Positions 17,901 to 30,100 of a DNA stretch of 64,000 nucleotides are shown piece by piece. Location of the stretch: positions 40,800,992-40,864,991 of the forward strand of contig NC_079203.1 of the NCBI RefSeq assembly GCF_026745355.1, given 5' to 3'. A program made the position numbers and the translations under genes. Source of the DNA: Beta vulgaris subsp. vulgaris (Eukaryota > Streptophyta > Magnoliopsida > Caryophyllales > Amaranthaceae). Within the stretch, counting starts at the first letter, position 1. Each line of letters starts with the position of its first letter. The notes under the pieces were generated by a model. The model saw only the letters and a program-made list of their open reading frames with translations. It did not search any database and was not told the DNA's origin.

Positions 17901-20061
17901 GCCAAGGTTTGAGTTAAAAAAATCAACATGCTTATAATACATGGCTTTAAGAGTACGAGCTAGCAGAGAGGTCTCATCCATCATTAGCCTCTATCCTTGC
18001 TTCGCTAACATAGCAATATTAAAAGTTCTTATATCTCTAAAACCTAACCCCCATGCCTTTGGGAAGACAAAGAGACTCCCAGTTCACCCAGTGAATTTTC
18101 TGTTCATCTCCTTGGGCACCCTACCAAAAACGAGCAATCAGGGAGTTTATTTCCTTCAACAGTTGTGATAGTCGCCGAAAAACACTCATAGTATATGTTG
18201 GAATTGCTTGTACCACAACTTTGATGAACATTTCTTTCCCTGGCTTCGATAATGATCTCTCTTTCCACCCATGAATTTTCTTCCACACTCGGGTTTACAC
18301 ATTTGCAAATGCTGCTTTCTTAGATCTACCAAGTACCATGGGAAATCCCAAGTATTTATCGTGTGCTGCAACTTCCTTCATTCCAATTCTCGTTGTTATA
18401 CCTTCTCTAAGATTTGCAAAAAAATCTTGCTGAAGGAAATCTCCAATTCATCAAAGTTGATCTTCTGACCAGATGCTCGTTCATATATGCTGATAATGTC
18501 GGCTAATTTTGATCACTCTTGGAGATTAGTATGTGCAAACAAACATTGTCGCCTGCAAAAAAATAGGTTAGAAATAACAGGTGCCCCTCTACATACACGA
18601 GCCGATGAATGTCACCATTCAAAGCAGCTCTGGTGAGAAGTGTAGAGAAACTATCAACACAATAAGAAACAAGTACGGGGATATAGGATCCCCGTGACGA
18701 AGGCCCCCTGCGGGAGGGGGGGGGGCAACGTTACCATATGGTTTCCCATTTAAAAGAAAATGTAGTACTCGATACACATCTCATAATCCACCCAATCCAT
18801 CCCCTACAAAAACCTATTCTGCTCATCAACCTCTCCAAAAAAAACCCACTAAACGCGATCATATGCTTTAGCCATGTCAAGCTTCAGTGCCATCATACCC
18901 CTACGTTGTTTATCTTGGCTTTTCATATGATGAAAAATCTCAAACGCAATACATTGTCTGTAATCAAACGCCCGGGGAGACAGGCACTTTGATCTGCACT
19001 AATCAACCCCACAAGCACCAACTTAAGCCATTTTGCCATTATCTTCGACACAATCTTATATACACATTGCACAATATTATCGGAAGAAATCAGGAAACCA
19101 TCTCTGGGTCATTTATTTTCAATATTAAGGCAACATTAATGTGGTTCAGATTGCTAAACTCTTCCTTACCTTTCCACCACCTCTTGATAAACTCAATTAT
19201 ATAGGGACCCACTATATGCCAAAACTTATGGTAAAACATCGCATGCATTCCATCCGGTCCCGGAGCCTTTGTAGGGTGCATTTAGAACATAACATTCTTG
19301 ATTTCCTCCCCCGTAGGCTCACAATTATACTTGCAATTCATATCTTCCATGACCTAGCATTCAATTGCCGCTAAAGCAGCCTCAAACTCGATGTGGTGAG
19401 ACGTTGTAAACAAGTCAGCATAAAAATTCTCCACAATCTCAACCATCTCAGATTCCTCATCCTTCCATTCTCCTCTCCCATTGTACAAACCAATAATCCT
19501 ATTTTTCCTTTTTCACTGGTTTGCTTTATGGTGGAAATATGGCGTGTCCTTATCACCATATTTAAGATCATTTTCCCGGGCTCTTATATACCAGTATGAC
19601 TCTTTCTTCTGTCTCAGCCCAAAGAGCTCCTTTGAAATGTTATCACATTGTATAGTATAGTCATCCGAAGCAGGACTCTTCTGAAGCTTTTATTACTCTT
19701 TCTCCTTTGCCATGTAAAACTAGGACCAGCGAATCCCAAATGACTTCTGAAGCTTTTATCACATTGTACCAGTATGACTCTTTCTTCTGTCTCAGCCCAA
19801 AGAGCTCCTTTGAAATGTTATCACATTGTATAGTATAGTCATCCGAAGCAAGACTCTTCTGAAGCTTTTATTACTCTTTCTCCTTTGCCATGTAAAACTA
19901 GGACCAGCGAATCCCAAATCCTATCCAGTCTCTCTCTAACCAAGGTATTATTACTCTTTCTCCTTTGCCATGTAAAACTAGGACCAGCGAATCCCAAATC
20001 ATTAAGAGAACAAGCATTAATCACATTTCAAAAATCATCCATTTGTCTTTCCCTTCTCCAT
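17901..20061 (-). pseudogene. LINE A, 5' part: endonuclease end and reverse transcriptase (dead)
   Basis: The minus strand gives, in order, the C-terminal part of an AP-type endonuclease (DLGFAGPSFTWQRRK and LVRERLDR, about 20020-19900), a spacer, then reverse transcriptase pieces. The RT pieces include PTKAPGPDGMHAMFYHKFW (about 19280-19220) and a GLRHGDPISPYLF block (about 18710-18660). Further decayed RT C-terminal text follows down to the CACTA 2 junction. Frames change often and the catalytic block is not in one frame. The N-terminal endonuclease and all of ORF1 are absent: the LINE text stops exactly where CACTA element 3 begins. Confidence 0.7.
19591..20004. repeat. Internal tandem duplication in LINE A
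   Basis: A 178-bp segment starting ccagtatgac is repeated directly (19591 and 19769) with very few differences. The sub-segment attactctttctcc...aatcccaaat occurs a third time from about 19949, 79 bp after its second copy. It duplicates the endonuclease C-terminal coding text, which explains why DLGFAGP-type text occurs more than once. Confidence 0.85.
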
Positions 20062-20561
20062 CACTAGTAAAAAAAGGACGATTTGTGTCGCCCCATTTGC
20101 ATCGCATGAAAGGCAAAACGACGCAAAAATATAATTTGTGTCGCATGCTATGAAGAGTGCGACGCAAAACACGAGCTATATGCGTCGTACCCTATTGATG
20201 TGCGACGCATATCGCTCATGTGCGTCGAACACTGAGGTCCATCCGACGCACATCGCTGTGTCCAGTTTACAAAATTAAAACCATATTTGCGTCGCACTAA
20301 TCTAATGTGTGTTGCAAAAGGCTAATTTGCGTCGGACGTCTTAGCTCATCCGACGCAGATCAACCCAAGGCCCAACTCACTTGTTTAAATCCCTAAAACA
20401 CCTCGCCTTTTAGATATTCTCTCATCCTCAAATCCTAAAACACCCGCCTCTCTCTCTCGCTGCGCCTCTCTCTCACCCTCAAACCCTCTCTTACCCTCAA
20501 ACAAAATCAAACTACGGAGAGCAAAATAGAACAAAGGATGCATCTATGATAATTATAATAC
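20062..20561. mobile_element. CACTA element 3, truncated (GCGTCGCA family)
   Basis: It begins CACTAGTAAAAAAAGGACG and carries the same GCGTCGCAC subterminal repeats as CACTA element 1, followed by a similar CT-rich core (about 20400-20500). No matching right end was found on either side of CACTA element 4, so it is either deleted on its right or its remainder has decayed. It belongs to the same family as element 1. Confidence 0.7.
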
Positions 20562-21657
20562 TAACACTAGTGGAAAAAAGCCCAATTGATCCAGTTAAAA
20601 TGGGTTTAACTGATCCAGAAATGAAGTGGAGCAATTGCGGAAAATTAACTAATTCATTCACTACTAGATATGTCAAATACTCGATTGATCCGATGAAGGG
20701 TTGAAAACCAGATAAGTTAAATACTCAATTGATCCGGTGAAGGGGTGAAAATCGGATTAATTATGTCATTAACTTATTCGGTGTACACCCCTTCACCGGG
20801 TCAGTTGAGTACAACTATATCTAAAAAAAATTTAATCACCATCAACGACAACAAATACAAACTAATAAACCAAAAACGAATAATGAACAAACAAATTCAA
20901 ACGAATGAATACAAAGCAATAATTATAACAACACAAACTAATAAATACAAATAACTATTTGCAAACAAATTAACAACAATAAAATATAAATAATAAGGAT
21001 TTACATTAACAACAATAATTTCAACTCAATTTTTCGCAAAATTTGATCAAATCACAGAAGAAATTACAAAAACCAACAAGATAAATTAAAAATTCAAGAA
21101 TAATAATGAGTAATAACCATTAATATATAACATATTCTCTTCTAATTTCACATATATCACGTAAATAAATCCAAAATTATACATTGACAGATCCAAAACC
21201 CTCTAAAAAAATAAATTCAAAATTATATACGAAAACAATATAAAATTATAGGGAAAAGAAAATGAAATTACGAATCCAAAACCACGCAATTAGTTGCCCA
21301 TCGAATTAGTTGAACTTAACTGATCGGAAAAATCGTAACAGTTTTTTTTATATATAATTGGAGTTGTCATTTCATTACTAGCCAATAGGCTTAATTTACA
21401 ATTTTCGCTCATCATTAAGGATGAGTCAAAATTAACAACAGGAATGATGCATACATAAATCATGTCTGCTCGTTTCTTCTATTTTCGAGCTATAGCTCCC
21501 GCCATTCACAAACTATCCAACCATAAGTGAGCCACATTTGTTTATACAACACGTGTTCCTATCTCTAAAGGGCTGTCTATTTTATCACTCAACCCCAGTC
21601 TTCCCTGGCCCTGACGGACTAGTCATGAGGAGGGGAAGGAGCACTTGCAGACATGTT

Positions 21658-24600
21658 TCAACACCACGCAACGAAATCGTCAGAACTCCTAAGCCCCTGT
21701 TTGGCAAGGGAGTCAGCGACAACATTTAAACTTCGACTTTTATGAACTATTTCGACATTCAACCTTGAATTTCTGGCATTTCGGATGTAATTCAGATTGA
21801 AATTTAAATTCCATGGCCCTCCAAACTCTTCATCACACCAACGGAATGCGTTCATTGAGTCGGATTCAATCGTGATAATGGTGATGTTTAAAATTATCGC
21901 AGCACATGATAATCTTTATCGCTCTGAGTATGGCATAGACTTCAACCGAATTAATCTCCATGAGAGGTATAGGGGGGTGGAGAAAATGCATATGAAAATG
22001 CCATTGGTTTTCCGAAGAACTCCCCCTACTGCAGCCCGATGAAGAGATGAGTCAAAAGATGCGTATATGTTCCACTTTAGACCATCACCTATAGGAGGGA
22101 GCCAAGCCTGAGGGAGTGAGGGTGAGGCATGTCTAGCTTGTGCATTCCATAATAGGCACGAGGGTTCTCTGATGAAGTCCATAGATGAATATGGAAAGCT
22201 GCAATTCCATCCTTTTATCCACCAGCTCAATCTCAATAACACAAATTCTTGTAGTTCATCCATGGACGACATAAAATTGTTAAAAATCCTAGAGTTGTGC
22301 TCCTTCCAAAGAGTCCATATGAAAATGGAGAAGGAGGCTAGCCGTAATTTTTTTAAAGAATTCACTCTCCCCTCTACAATGCCACAGTTTAAAAGCTTCA
22401 GCAAGGGAGAAAGGGAAGACCCATGAGATACCCCCATAAACATAACCACCAACTCCATAATTTTTTTGAAAATTCGCAATGTAATAGAAGATGGTCACTT
22501 GTTTCGACTTGCGATTGACAAAGAACAAATATTGAGTCATTGAGTGGGATTATACCATGATGCCCAAGTTTGGCTTTGGTATTTATTTTCCCCAAAATGG
22601 CGAGCCATGAAAGAACCTCGATCCTATGAGGGACGAGTCACTTCATGGTGAGTGGTGGAGTTACCTTTTCCCATCTCGAGGGTTGCAGATTTCATAGTGA
22701 ATAGGCCTCTTTTTTTTGGGGGGGGGGGTCCATATGTAAGAGTCCTCTTGGAAAAGATTAAGAGTGACATTAATTTGATAATAATTTCAGCAATTCTTTT
22801 TTCTCCTCTTCATCTCTAGGGCGAAGAACTCTCCTCCATGAGAACGTCCATTGCCAGTCCATTCCATCCCATATACCCATTGATGCTATTGTGGCGCTTG
22901 GGGCGATCGCTATTGTGAATAGTTGAGGGAAACGATATTTGAGCGGGAAATCTTCAAGCCATGTTTCATGCCAAAATAGCATACTGGAGCCATTACCCAC
23001 CCTCTTTCTCACTAGCTTTTTGGTGAAACTTTTTGCCACAGGGTGCTGCAGAATTGTGTTACAAATGTTTCTCCATGGGACTCCGTTACGTGGGATTGAG
23101 ATATCCGAGAAGATCAATATATTATGGTAGCCAGATTTTTCTGTAACCACTCGCCTCCACAGAGAATTAGGCTCTTGAAAGAACCTCCATAGCCACTTGA
23201 AGAGGAGAGCTATATTTCGATGCTTTAAATTTCCAATCCCCAAGCCACCTTGGGATTTGGCGGGCTCAATTCAATCCCATGCAATCAAGGGGAAACCCCT
23301 TTTCCCATCATAGCCACACCAGAGAAAGTTTTGTTGTATCATGATGATGTTTGCGATCACTCCCGCGGGGATTGGGAAAATGGACATGTAATATAATGGT
23401 AAGCTAGCAAGAGAGGCTTTGATTAGAGTGAGGGGACCGCCAATGGAAAGCATTTTTCCTTTCCAAGTAGTGAGTTTTTTTTTTTGCATTCGATTAATAA
23501 TGGGGTCCTAAGTAGTATTCCGAGATGTGTTACCTCCAATCGGGAGCCCAAGATAAGTGATTGGAAAGGAGCCAATTCGGCATAGTAATGATTCTGCTAT
23601 TGATGTTAGCCAAGTATTTTCCACATTGATGCCCAATAAGGCGCTTTTGTGGAAGTTCACCCTAAGACCGGAGGGTAGGTGAAATAATAAAAGTGCATTT
23701 TTGATGTTGAGGAGCCTCGAGCTTCGAAGGATAGAAGATGATCATATCATCGACATATTGTAGATGAGAGATTACAATGCCATTCTCTCGCATAGCAATG
23801 CCATCCCATAGGTTCTTCTTAATACCTTTCTCGGTGAGCAAGTTCAAAGCTTCCACCACTAGATTGAAGAGAAACGGGGATAACGGATCACCTTGTCGGA
23901 GGCCCCTATGAAGCTTAAAGGGAGGGCAAGGGGATCCGTTAATGATAATTAAAGCTAAGGCCGTCATAACACATACTTGCATCCACTTTCGCCATTGACT
24001 TGGGAAACCCGTTTGCTGCAATATCCAATCTAGAAAATCCCAAGAGACGCTATCAAAAGCTTTGTGAAAATCTAGCTTTAAAGTAGCAGCTTGGATATTC
24101 TTCCTTTAAGATGAGTTAATAATTTCCTCGGCAACTAGTGCTCCATCTAGGATTTGTCTTCCCATTTTGAAAGAGGATTGGGAGGGTCCAATCAAGAAAT
24201 CCATCACTCCCTGTAGCCTTCTAGCGAGGAGCTTTGCAATTCTTTTATACAAGCAACCCACCATGCTGATGGGTCTGAAGTCTTCGAAGCCTTGAGGCGA
24301 GTCAACTTTCGCAATCAAGGTGATGAAGGCAATATTGCAGCCCTTGGGAAGGGTGGCAGTATTCTAGAAAGTGATTGCATAGATATCATGTTTGATCTCC
24401 TCCTATGAAGTCTTGATGAAGTGGAAATTAAAGTCGTCCGGACCCGGGGTCTTGTTGCTGTCACAAGAGGACACGACACGGTCAATCTCATCATGGTAAA
24501 AAGGTGCAGTGAGCATCGCAATAATGAGAGGGGAGTAGGCATTTGAAGCTTAGGTTCTCAAAGGTCGGCCTTGAGGGCATTTCTTCTTCAAAAAGTTTTT

Positions 24601-25890
24601 AAAGTATGTCATTGCTTCCTTCTGTATTCCTGCACAATCAACAAGGTTAGAGTCATTAACAATTATAGATGATATTGTGTTTTTATTTTTCCTGATCGAA
24701 GTGATGGTATGGAAAAATCTCGTATTTTTGTCTCTCTCTTTGAGCCACTAAGCTCTAGAATTTTTATCCCAGTAGGACTCTTTCCTTCTCATCCGTGTCC
24801 ATAGGTTCATCTGTGTGGACATTTGGTTACTCACTTCTTAGTTTGTCATGTTTCGGCTATTAGAGGCAGAGTCCAGCCCGTTGATGTAGTTCTCTAATTC
24901 CTGAATTTTGCCATCGATAATTCCAAATGTAGACTTGTTCCATGCCTTGAGTTCACCTCTTAAAAATTTCAATTTTTCATGGAGGGATAGGTTTGTGGAG
25001 GTAATCCGTGCTTGGTGAATGTGTTTCGGGCGGGTATCCGGGGTGAGAGGTCCAGCAGTTCAAGAATTTGAAAGGCTTTGGCCCCCAAGTAGTGGCCATG
25101 GAAAACACTAAGAGTGGGCAATGATCCGACACACTTCTGCTGAGAAGAGTGAGGCAAAGATTCGAAAATTCAGAGATTCATTCCGTGTTGATCAAGCATC
25201 GGTCTAGTTTGCTTTTCGAGGGTCCTCGAAACCATGTAAAGAACCCATTGGATGCCTGAATTTCGGTATGGGTACTTTGTATAAAGTTTTGGAAATAAGT
25301 GATCCCAGTTAGGGAATTTGAATGACTTCCTCTTTTCGAAGATTGAGATAAATTCATTGAAATCTCCAATAGTGTTGGTAGATTTTTTCTCATCCAAAAC
25401 TTGGATAATTCCAACCAGATTTCAGATCTTTTTGCGATGTCACATGGATTATAGATATTTATGAGCAAACAATTGAACTTTGATGAAGGTAGTGTACCAG
25501 ATAATGCGATCCAATTCCGCTCAATGCGGCTTGAGTCAATATTGAAGGTGGAGCTTTTCCAAAGGGAAATAAGACATCCTGAAGCACCGAGAGGGGCTGG
25601 CTATCCATTCTATGTTTCCATCAGCCCAAATGATTTAATGGTTTTGTGGTCTATTTGCTCCACTTTCGTCTCCCGGATGAAGATGAATACGGGGTGGTGT
25701 TTCATAGTGAGGTTTTTATTTTTGTGCGCTTCACTTTGGCCCCAAGGCCCCTAAAATTCCACGAAAGGATTATCATTAATCCAGTTTGATGATGATGGAT
25801 TTGTGAATGAAGGCTTTTTAACCCAGTCGACAAGTTGGCGATCCCGGATGTTGGATATTTGGTCGCACAACTGGGCTTGTGGCCCATCAT
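21658..25890 (-). pseudogene. LINE B ORF2: endonuclease, reverse transcriptase, zinc-binding, RNase H
   Basis: Minus-strand order: endonuclease start IILSWNFRGLGAKVKR (about 25770); endonuclease end FTWFRGPSKSKLDRCLI (about 25220). Then RT blocks DFRPISMVGCLYKRIAKLL (about 24275), RGLRQGDPLSPFLF (about 23905) and YVDDMIIF (about 23770), the catalytic box. RT C-terminus KGKMLSIGGPLTLIKA follows (about 23450), then GIGNLKHRNIALLFKWLW (about 23240), a CX2C-type zinc-binding block with SDHLLLHCEF (about 22500), and RNase H from about 22100 to 21690 ending SLNVVADSLAKQG. The RNase H changes frame near 21870. Several frame changes separate the blocks, so no continuous product is possible. Confidence 0.85.
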
Positions 25891-26763
25891 ATTTGAGTCC
25901 CTGTTCCACTGCTATTTTGAAAACCTATTCAACTGAGATCATTAAAGGCTTGGAGGATGGGGAGGTGGCAGATCTATTTGGCTTCAGAAATTTTTGGTTT
26001 GGTTTCGATCTATTTTTCTGTTTTTTTTCTCTAGTTTTCTTTACCTTCTCAAGGCATGAGCTTCTTTTAGTGGGCCAGGGATAGTGTTTTCAAAACCTGG
26101 AGGGAACATAGGGCCGAAGGAGGATGAAGAGTTCGACCCAGTAGTTAGGTCTTCTGATGGAGTGGTAGAAATTTGAATGTGGGTAATAGGTGTGGGGTTG
26201 GGAATCGCTAAGGGTCTCGATTTATGGGCTTGAAGGGATAGTTTTTTGTGCGGGCTTGGGCCTTTAGTAAGATGAGTTGGAAGGTCCTTGGGAGAGGGAT
26301 GATTTTGGATAGGGTGATGGGGGGAGGGGAGAGCCAATGATTGGTAGCAGTATTTTCATGATTAATGTTGGGGGGTTTCCAATGGGGTCATCTTGAAGGT
26401 CAGGGAGTTTAGTGAGAAGATTTATTTTTTCGGGGGGGGGGGGGGGGTAAAAAAACAAAGTAGGAGAGTAATGATGGGGGGAGTTTGGGGTCTTGGTTGC
26501 GGGATAGGTTGTTCGAAAAAGTTGCTGCCGTAATCCGGTTGATCATCCAATGAGTAGTTGGATCTTTTTGGATGAGCATGATTTTTTGCGCAGAAAATGA
26601 CCTTATAATCTTCCGAAATCCAGATTTTTGACTTTTTTCCTTCGATGTCGATGAACATATTGCAATTGATGGTGAAAAGGCAGTCAGTGGTGATAAGAAT
26701 CCTGGCACAGTCATAATTCGAGGAGTCCTCTGATAATACTTTGCCGAATACACATCCAATTCT

Positions 26764-27361
26764 ATGGGAATGTCTCTTCCCAAGCATAGATTTATTGCTT
26801 GGCTAGGCATTATGGCCAGATTAAGAACAAAGGAAAGGCTGTTTCGATATCATGTGAGTCTTGATAACAAGTGTTGCATTTGTGGGGATGCAGTGGAATC
26901 ACATGACCATCTCTTCTTTGAATGTGTGTTTAGTAAGAGATTGATGGCTGGATTGCTTCAGTGGATTGGCCTAACTGACAGAAGAAGGAATTTAAGCCAG
27001 TGGATAAGGTGGATTAGAAGTGGCTACTCTGGATCCAAAATAAGGAAGCAGATCCTCTATGCTATAATTGCTGCTGCTGTGTACCAGATATGGAAGGCAA
27101 GGAATGATTCTTACTGGTTAGATAAAGTCCCTAGAATAGATTGTATAGTTAAACTCATCCAATATACTGTAAAGCAACGTATACACTTGTGTAAATCTGT
27201 AAAGTGGAGTAGAAGAGATATAGAATGGAGTGAAACATTGTAACTAGATGGGGTTATATAGGCCAGAATGGCCAAGTGAGTGTTACTGTCCCTTGAGGAT
27301 GTAGGGTGTACTTTGGTGATTTTGGTGAATCTAATCTTACTTACTTACCAAAAAAAAAAAA
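26764..27361 (+). mobile_element. 5'-truncated LINE (same clade as LINE C) inserted in LINE B
   Basis: An open frame of 159 residues carries only the C-terminal RT-associated zinc-binding domain: LPKHRFIAWL, then CCICGDAVESHDHLFFEC, then IYQIWKARN-type text. It aligns by eye with the end of LINE C ORF2. Both share the same 3' terminus, CTTACTTACTTA followed by one or two bases and a poly(A) run (A-run at 27350-27361). Flanking AATTC motifs on both sides suggest a short, imperfect target duplication. It is a typical dead-on-arrival LINE copy; the open frame has no plausible function. Confidence 0.8.
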
Positions 27362-27617
27362 TTCATAGCACCATCCTCCAAGAGGAACACCATACACTTT
27401 GATCCATACGTCTTTCCATATAGCTACCCATGAGTCATTGATGTCTTTTAATTCGACGAACCATTTTCGAGCCACTTACTTTCAAGCATGGGTTTTTTAT
27501 CATCCAATGAGGAGAATGTGATTAGGTGCATGAAACCTCCCATGGGCTTAATTGTTAGACAGTTTACCCCATAAGTTAGGATGTCGTCCAGAATTTGGTT
27601 TGTGGATAGTGAGGATG

Positions 27618-30100
27618 TGTAAGATCCCGATAATTCTCTCTTTCTAGAAAATACTTTTATAATAAACCTTAGAGAATTACCCAGACATTATCGCCCGTGT
27701 GATAACGTATCGGCTTACTTAGAATTTTGCAGCGGAAAACAATTTACTAAAAACCAACTTTATTAAAACTTACTAAATAAATGACAAGTGTTGTGAAACT
27801 TAAACACACCAACTTAAATAAACTCAAACTGAATAAAGATGTTCCTACGAAAACAACTTAAACATGCTCGGTATATAAGTGTCTCTCCATTCCAGATTCC
27901 CAATGAGATGCATCTGCGAACCTGTAATGTCAAGTGCAATATCGACTCTTCCCACCGAAGGATCATCACAGGATCAATAGGCAAAGCCATGATCACACAC
28001 ACAAAAAGCACGTAATCAGCAAAGCTGAGTACTACATATCAGACATAATAATCCTAAACATGATACTACAAAAATAACATGCAGGATAAATAATAATATA
28101 ACATATAATAATCTGCAGACAATACTACTGAACTAGACTCTAAACATTACTTCTTTCTTTAAATGGAATAGTTATTGGACGAGTTGACTTATACTATATG
28201 AAATGGGGGCGCGACTCCGCATTACAGAGTGACCTGCAATATCGAGGAACCTTTGAACTGAAAGAGGGATGGTGATCAATCCATTCCTAGAAAAGCCATG
28301 GGCTACCACCATGTACTCCAACCCTTTGTGTCCAACTCTAGACATGCACCAGTCTAAAGTCTATAACTTATTCTCGATTCACTTTACGTTAATATATTTT
28401 ATTACTTGTGTTGACACAACAAACAAGCAAACATAACTAATACTCAAACAATCATAACAAAATCTCTTTTATCTTTGGATTAACAAGTGATCACAACTCA
28501 TCAACCAAGACTCTTAACTTCCTTTTTAACCTTTACCAACTTACTTGTTGAACCTAGCCAACAATAAACTTTACCTTATATAGGTAGAACTTGTAACTTA
28601 CCAAATAAGGTCCACGGTCCTTATAAGATAATAAATAATACTCAAAGAATACATGTAAGACATGATTCACTTTAACTTATATTAATCACTCACGAATTAA
28701 TAAATAAACTTGACTTATCATGCTTGCATCAACCTTCCATACAAACATTTATAATCATAATCACTTCTAGATCACATGTAGCACACAGGCATATAACATG
28801 TAAAAATAATTCCAGTAATCATATATATGAACAAATAGAGTCCTATACATGATACTAATAAATAAAATACTCTTAGAGCATGCTTCTAAATCACATAGCA
28901 TGTAGACGATGTACGTACCTTGAATACACTAGCCTGTAGGCCACTTTTAAGTCGTTAAAAGTCTCCTACAACGTAGTCTCCGCCTAGAAAATAAAGTGAC
29001 GAAAATTAATAACTTGAACTAAAAATTCCAGCAGCTTTAAAACGATTAAAACCCCATAAAACACGTTTTAAAATCGTTTTTAATTTCCAGACTTAAGTTA
29101 TTTTTAATTCCTAATATAGTACTACTATTCTAGCAATTAAAAATCCTTAAAAACTCCATAATTCATTCTTTTCTGAAATTACAGCACTTCTAAAATTTAA
29201 TAAACCTCTTAAAACATATGTAAATATAATTCAAATCATAAGACAATCTCATAGTGTACAACATAACACTATGATTTTCTAATAATTAACACCCAAAAAA
29301 AAACATACTTTGATAATTAAAACCTCAATTTAAAAATAATAACAATTGAAATTTTATTCTTTCAATATATAATATATATGAAATTAATATATAAGAAAAC
29401 GAGGAAAAGAATCAAAAGGAAAAAGGAAGAAAAAGAGTGAAATACCGAAATCGCGAGTGAATATGGCAGCAGAATTGAGAAACTTGCAGAGGTCATAACT
29501 AATAGAATAAGAATCGGAATTGAGTGATTCTTGAGCCTAAATTCAATAACCTTTCGATATCTACAACTTTCAAGAAGGAAGTTTTGGCTAAAAATAAACA
29601 GAACTATGAGAACTCTGTCCAATCAGATTCGGGTGAGAGAAAAAACGAGTGAAGAGAGGAAAAAGAAAGTGACGTGAGATTGAGAGAAAAATAATGTGTA
29701 GGGTGAAATAATTTGGGTTTTTAGGATATTTATATAAAGGCTTTTACTTGTGGGGTTAGGAAAAGAGATTTTAATTAATGAAACTTGATGACTAATAAGA
29801 TAGGCTATTTAAGACTTTAGTCATCAAATGACTCTTTCCCTTTTTATCACTTTTTGGGCTTCCGATTCCATTAAACTTCCTTTTCAATATACTTTTGAAT
29901 ATTTAAAACTTTTATTAAAACATGCTTAATTAAAATCTTTCTAATTTTATTAAGCTATGAAAAATAATTTCATTTGATTTTTAAAATAGTCAACCCTTTT
30001 AAAAAGTCAAAACATTTTCCAAACTCATTTGGATTTAAATACAACTGCATAAATACTTAAATATATTTATAAAAATTCTTTAAAATTGTGGGGGATTACA
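27618..30100 (-). mobile_element. Solo LTR 1 (2.5 kb, probably Ty3/gypsy)
   Basis: The segment starts TGTAAGATCCCG and ends GGGGGATTACA, obeying the TG..CA rule, and is flanked by a 5-bp duplication GGATG (27613-27617, 30101-30105). No coding region is inside. It interrupts LINE B ORF1. Read on the minus strand it ends with a TTTCCGCTGC-type U5 motif, which suggests minus orientation. Shared blocks with solo LTR 2 (a gtcatcacagg..caaagccat motif near 27960 and 36910) place both in one family. The length fits long-LTR gypsy lineages; the exact lineage is not determinable. Confidence 0.8.

Noticed and set aside
26764..27243. 159-residue open frame as a host gene
   Set aside because: It is the C-terminal zinc-binding domain of a LINE ORF2 followed by a poly(A) run: a 5'-truncated LINE copy.
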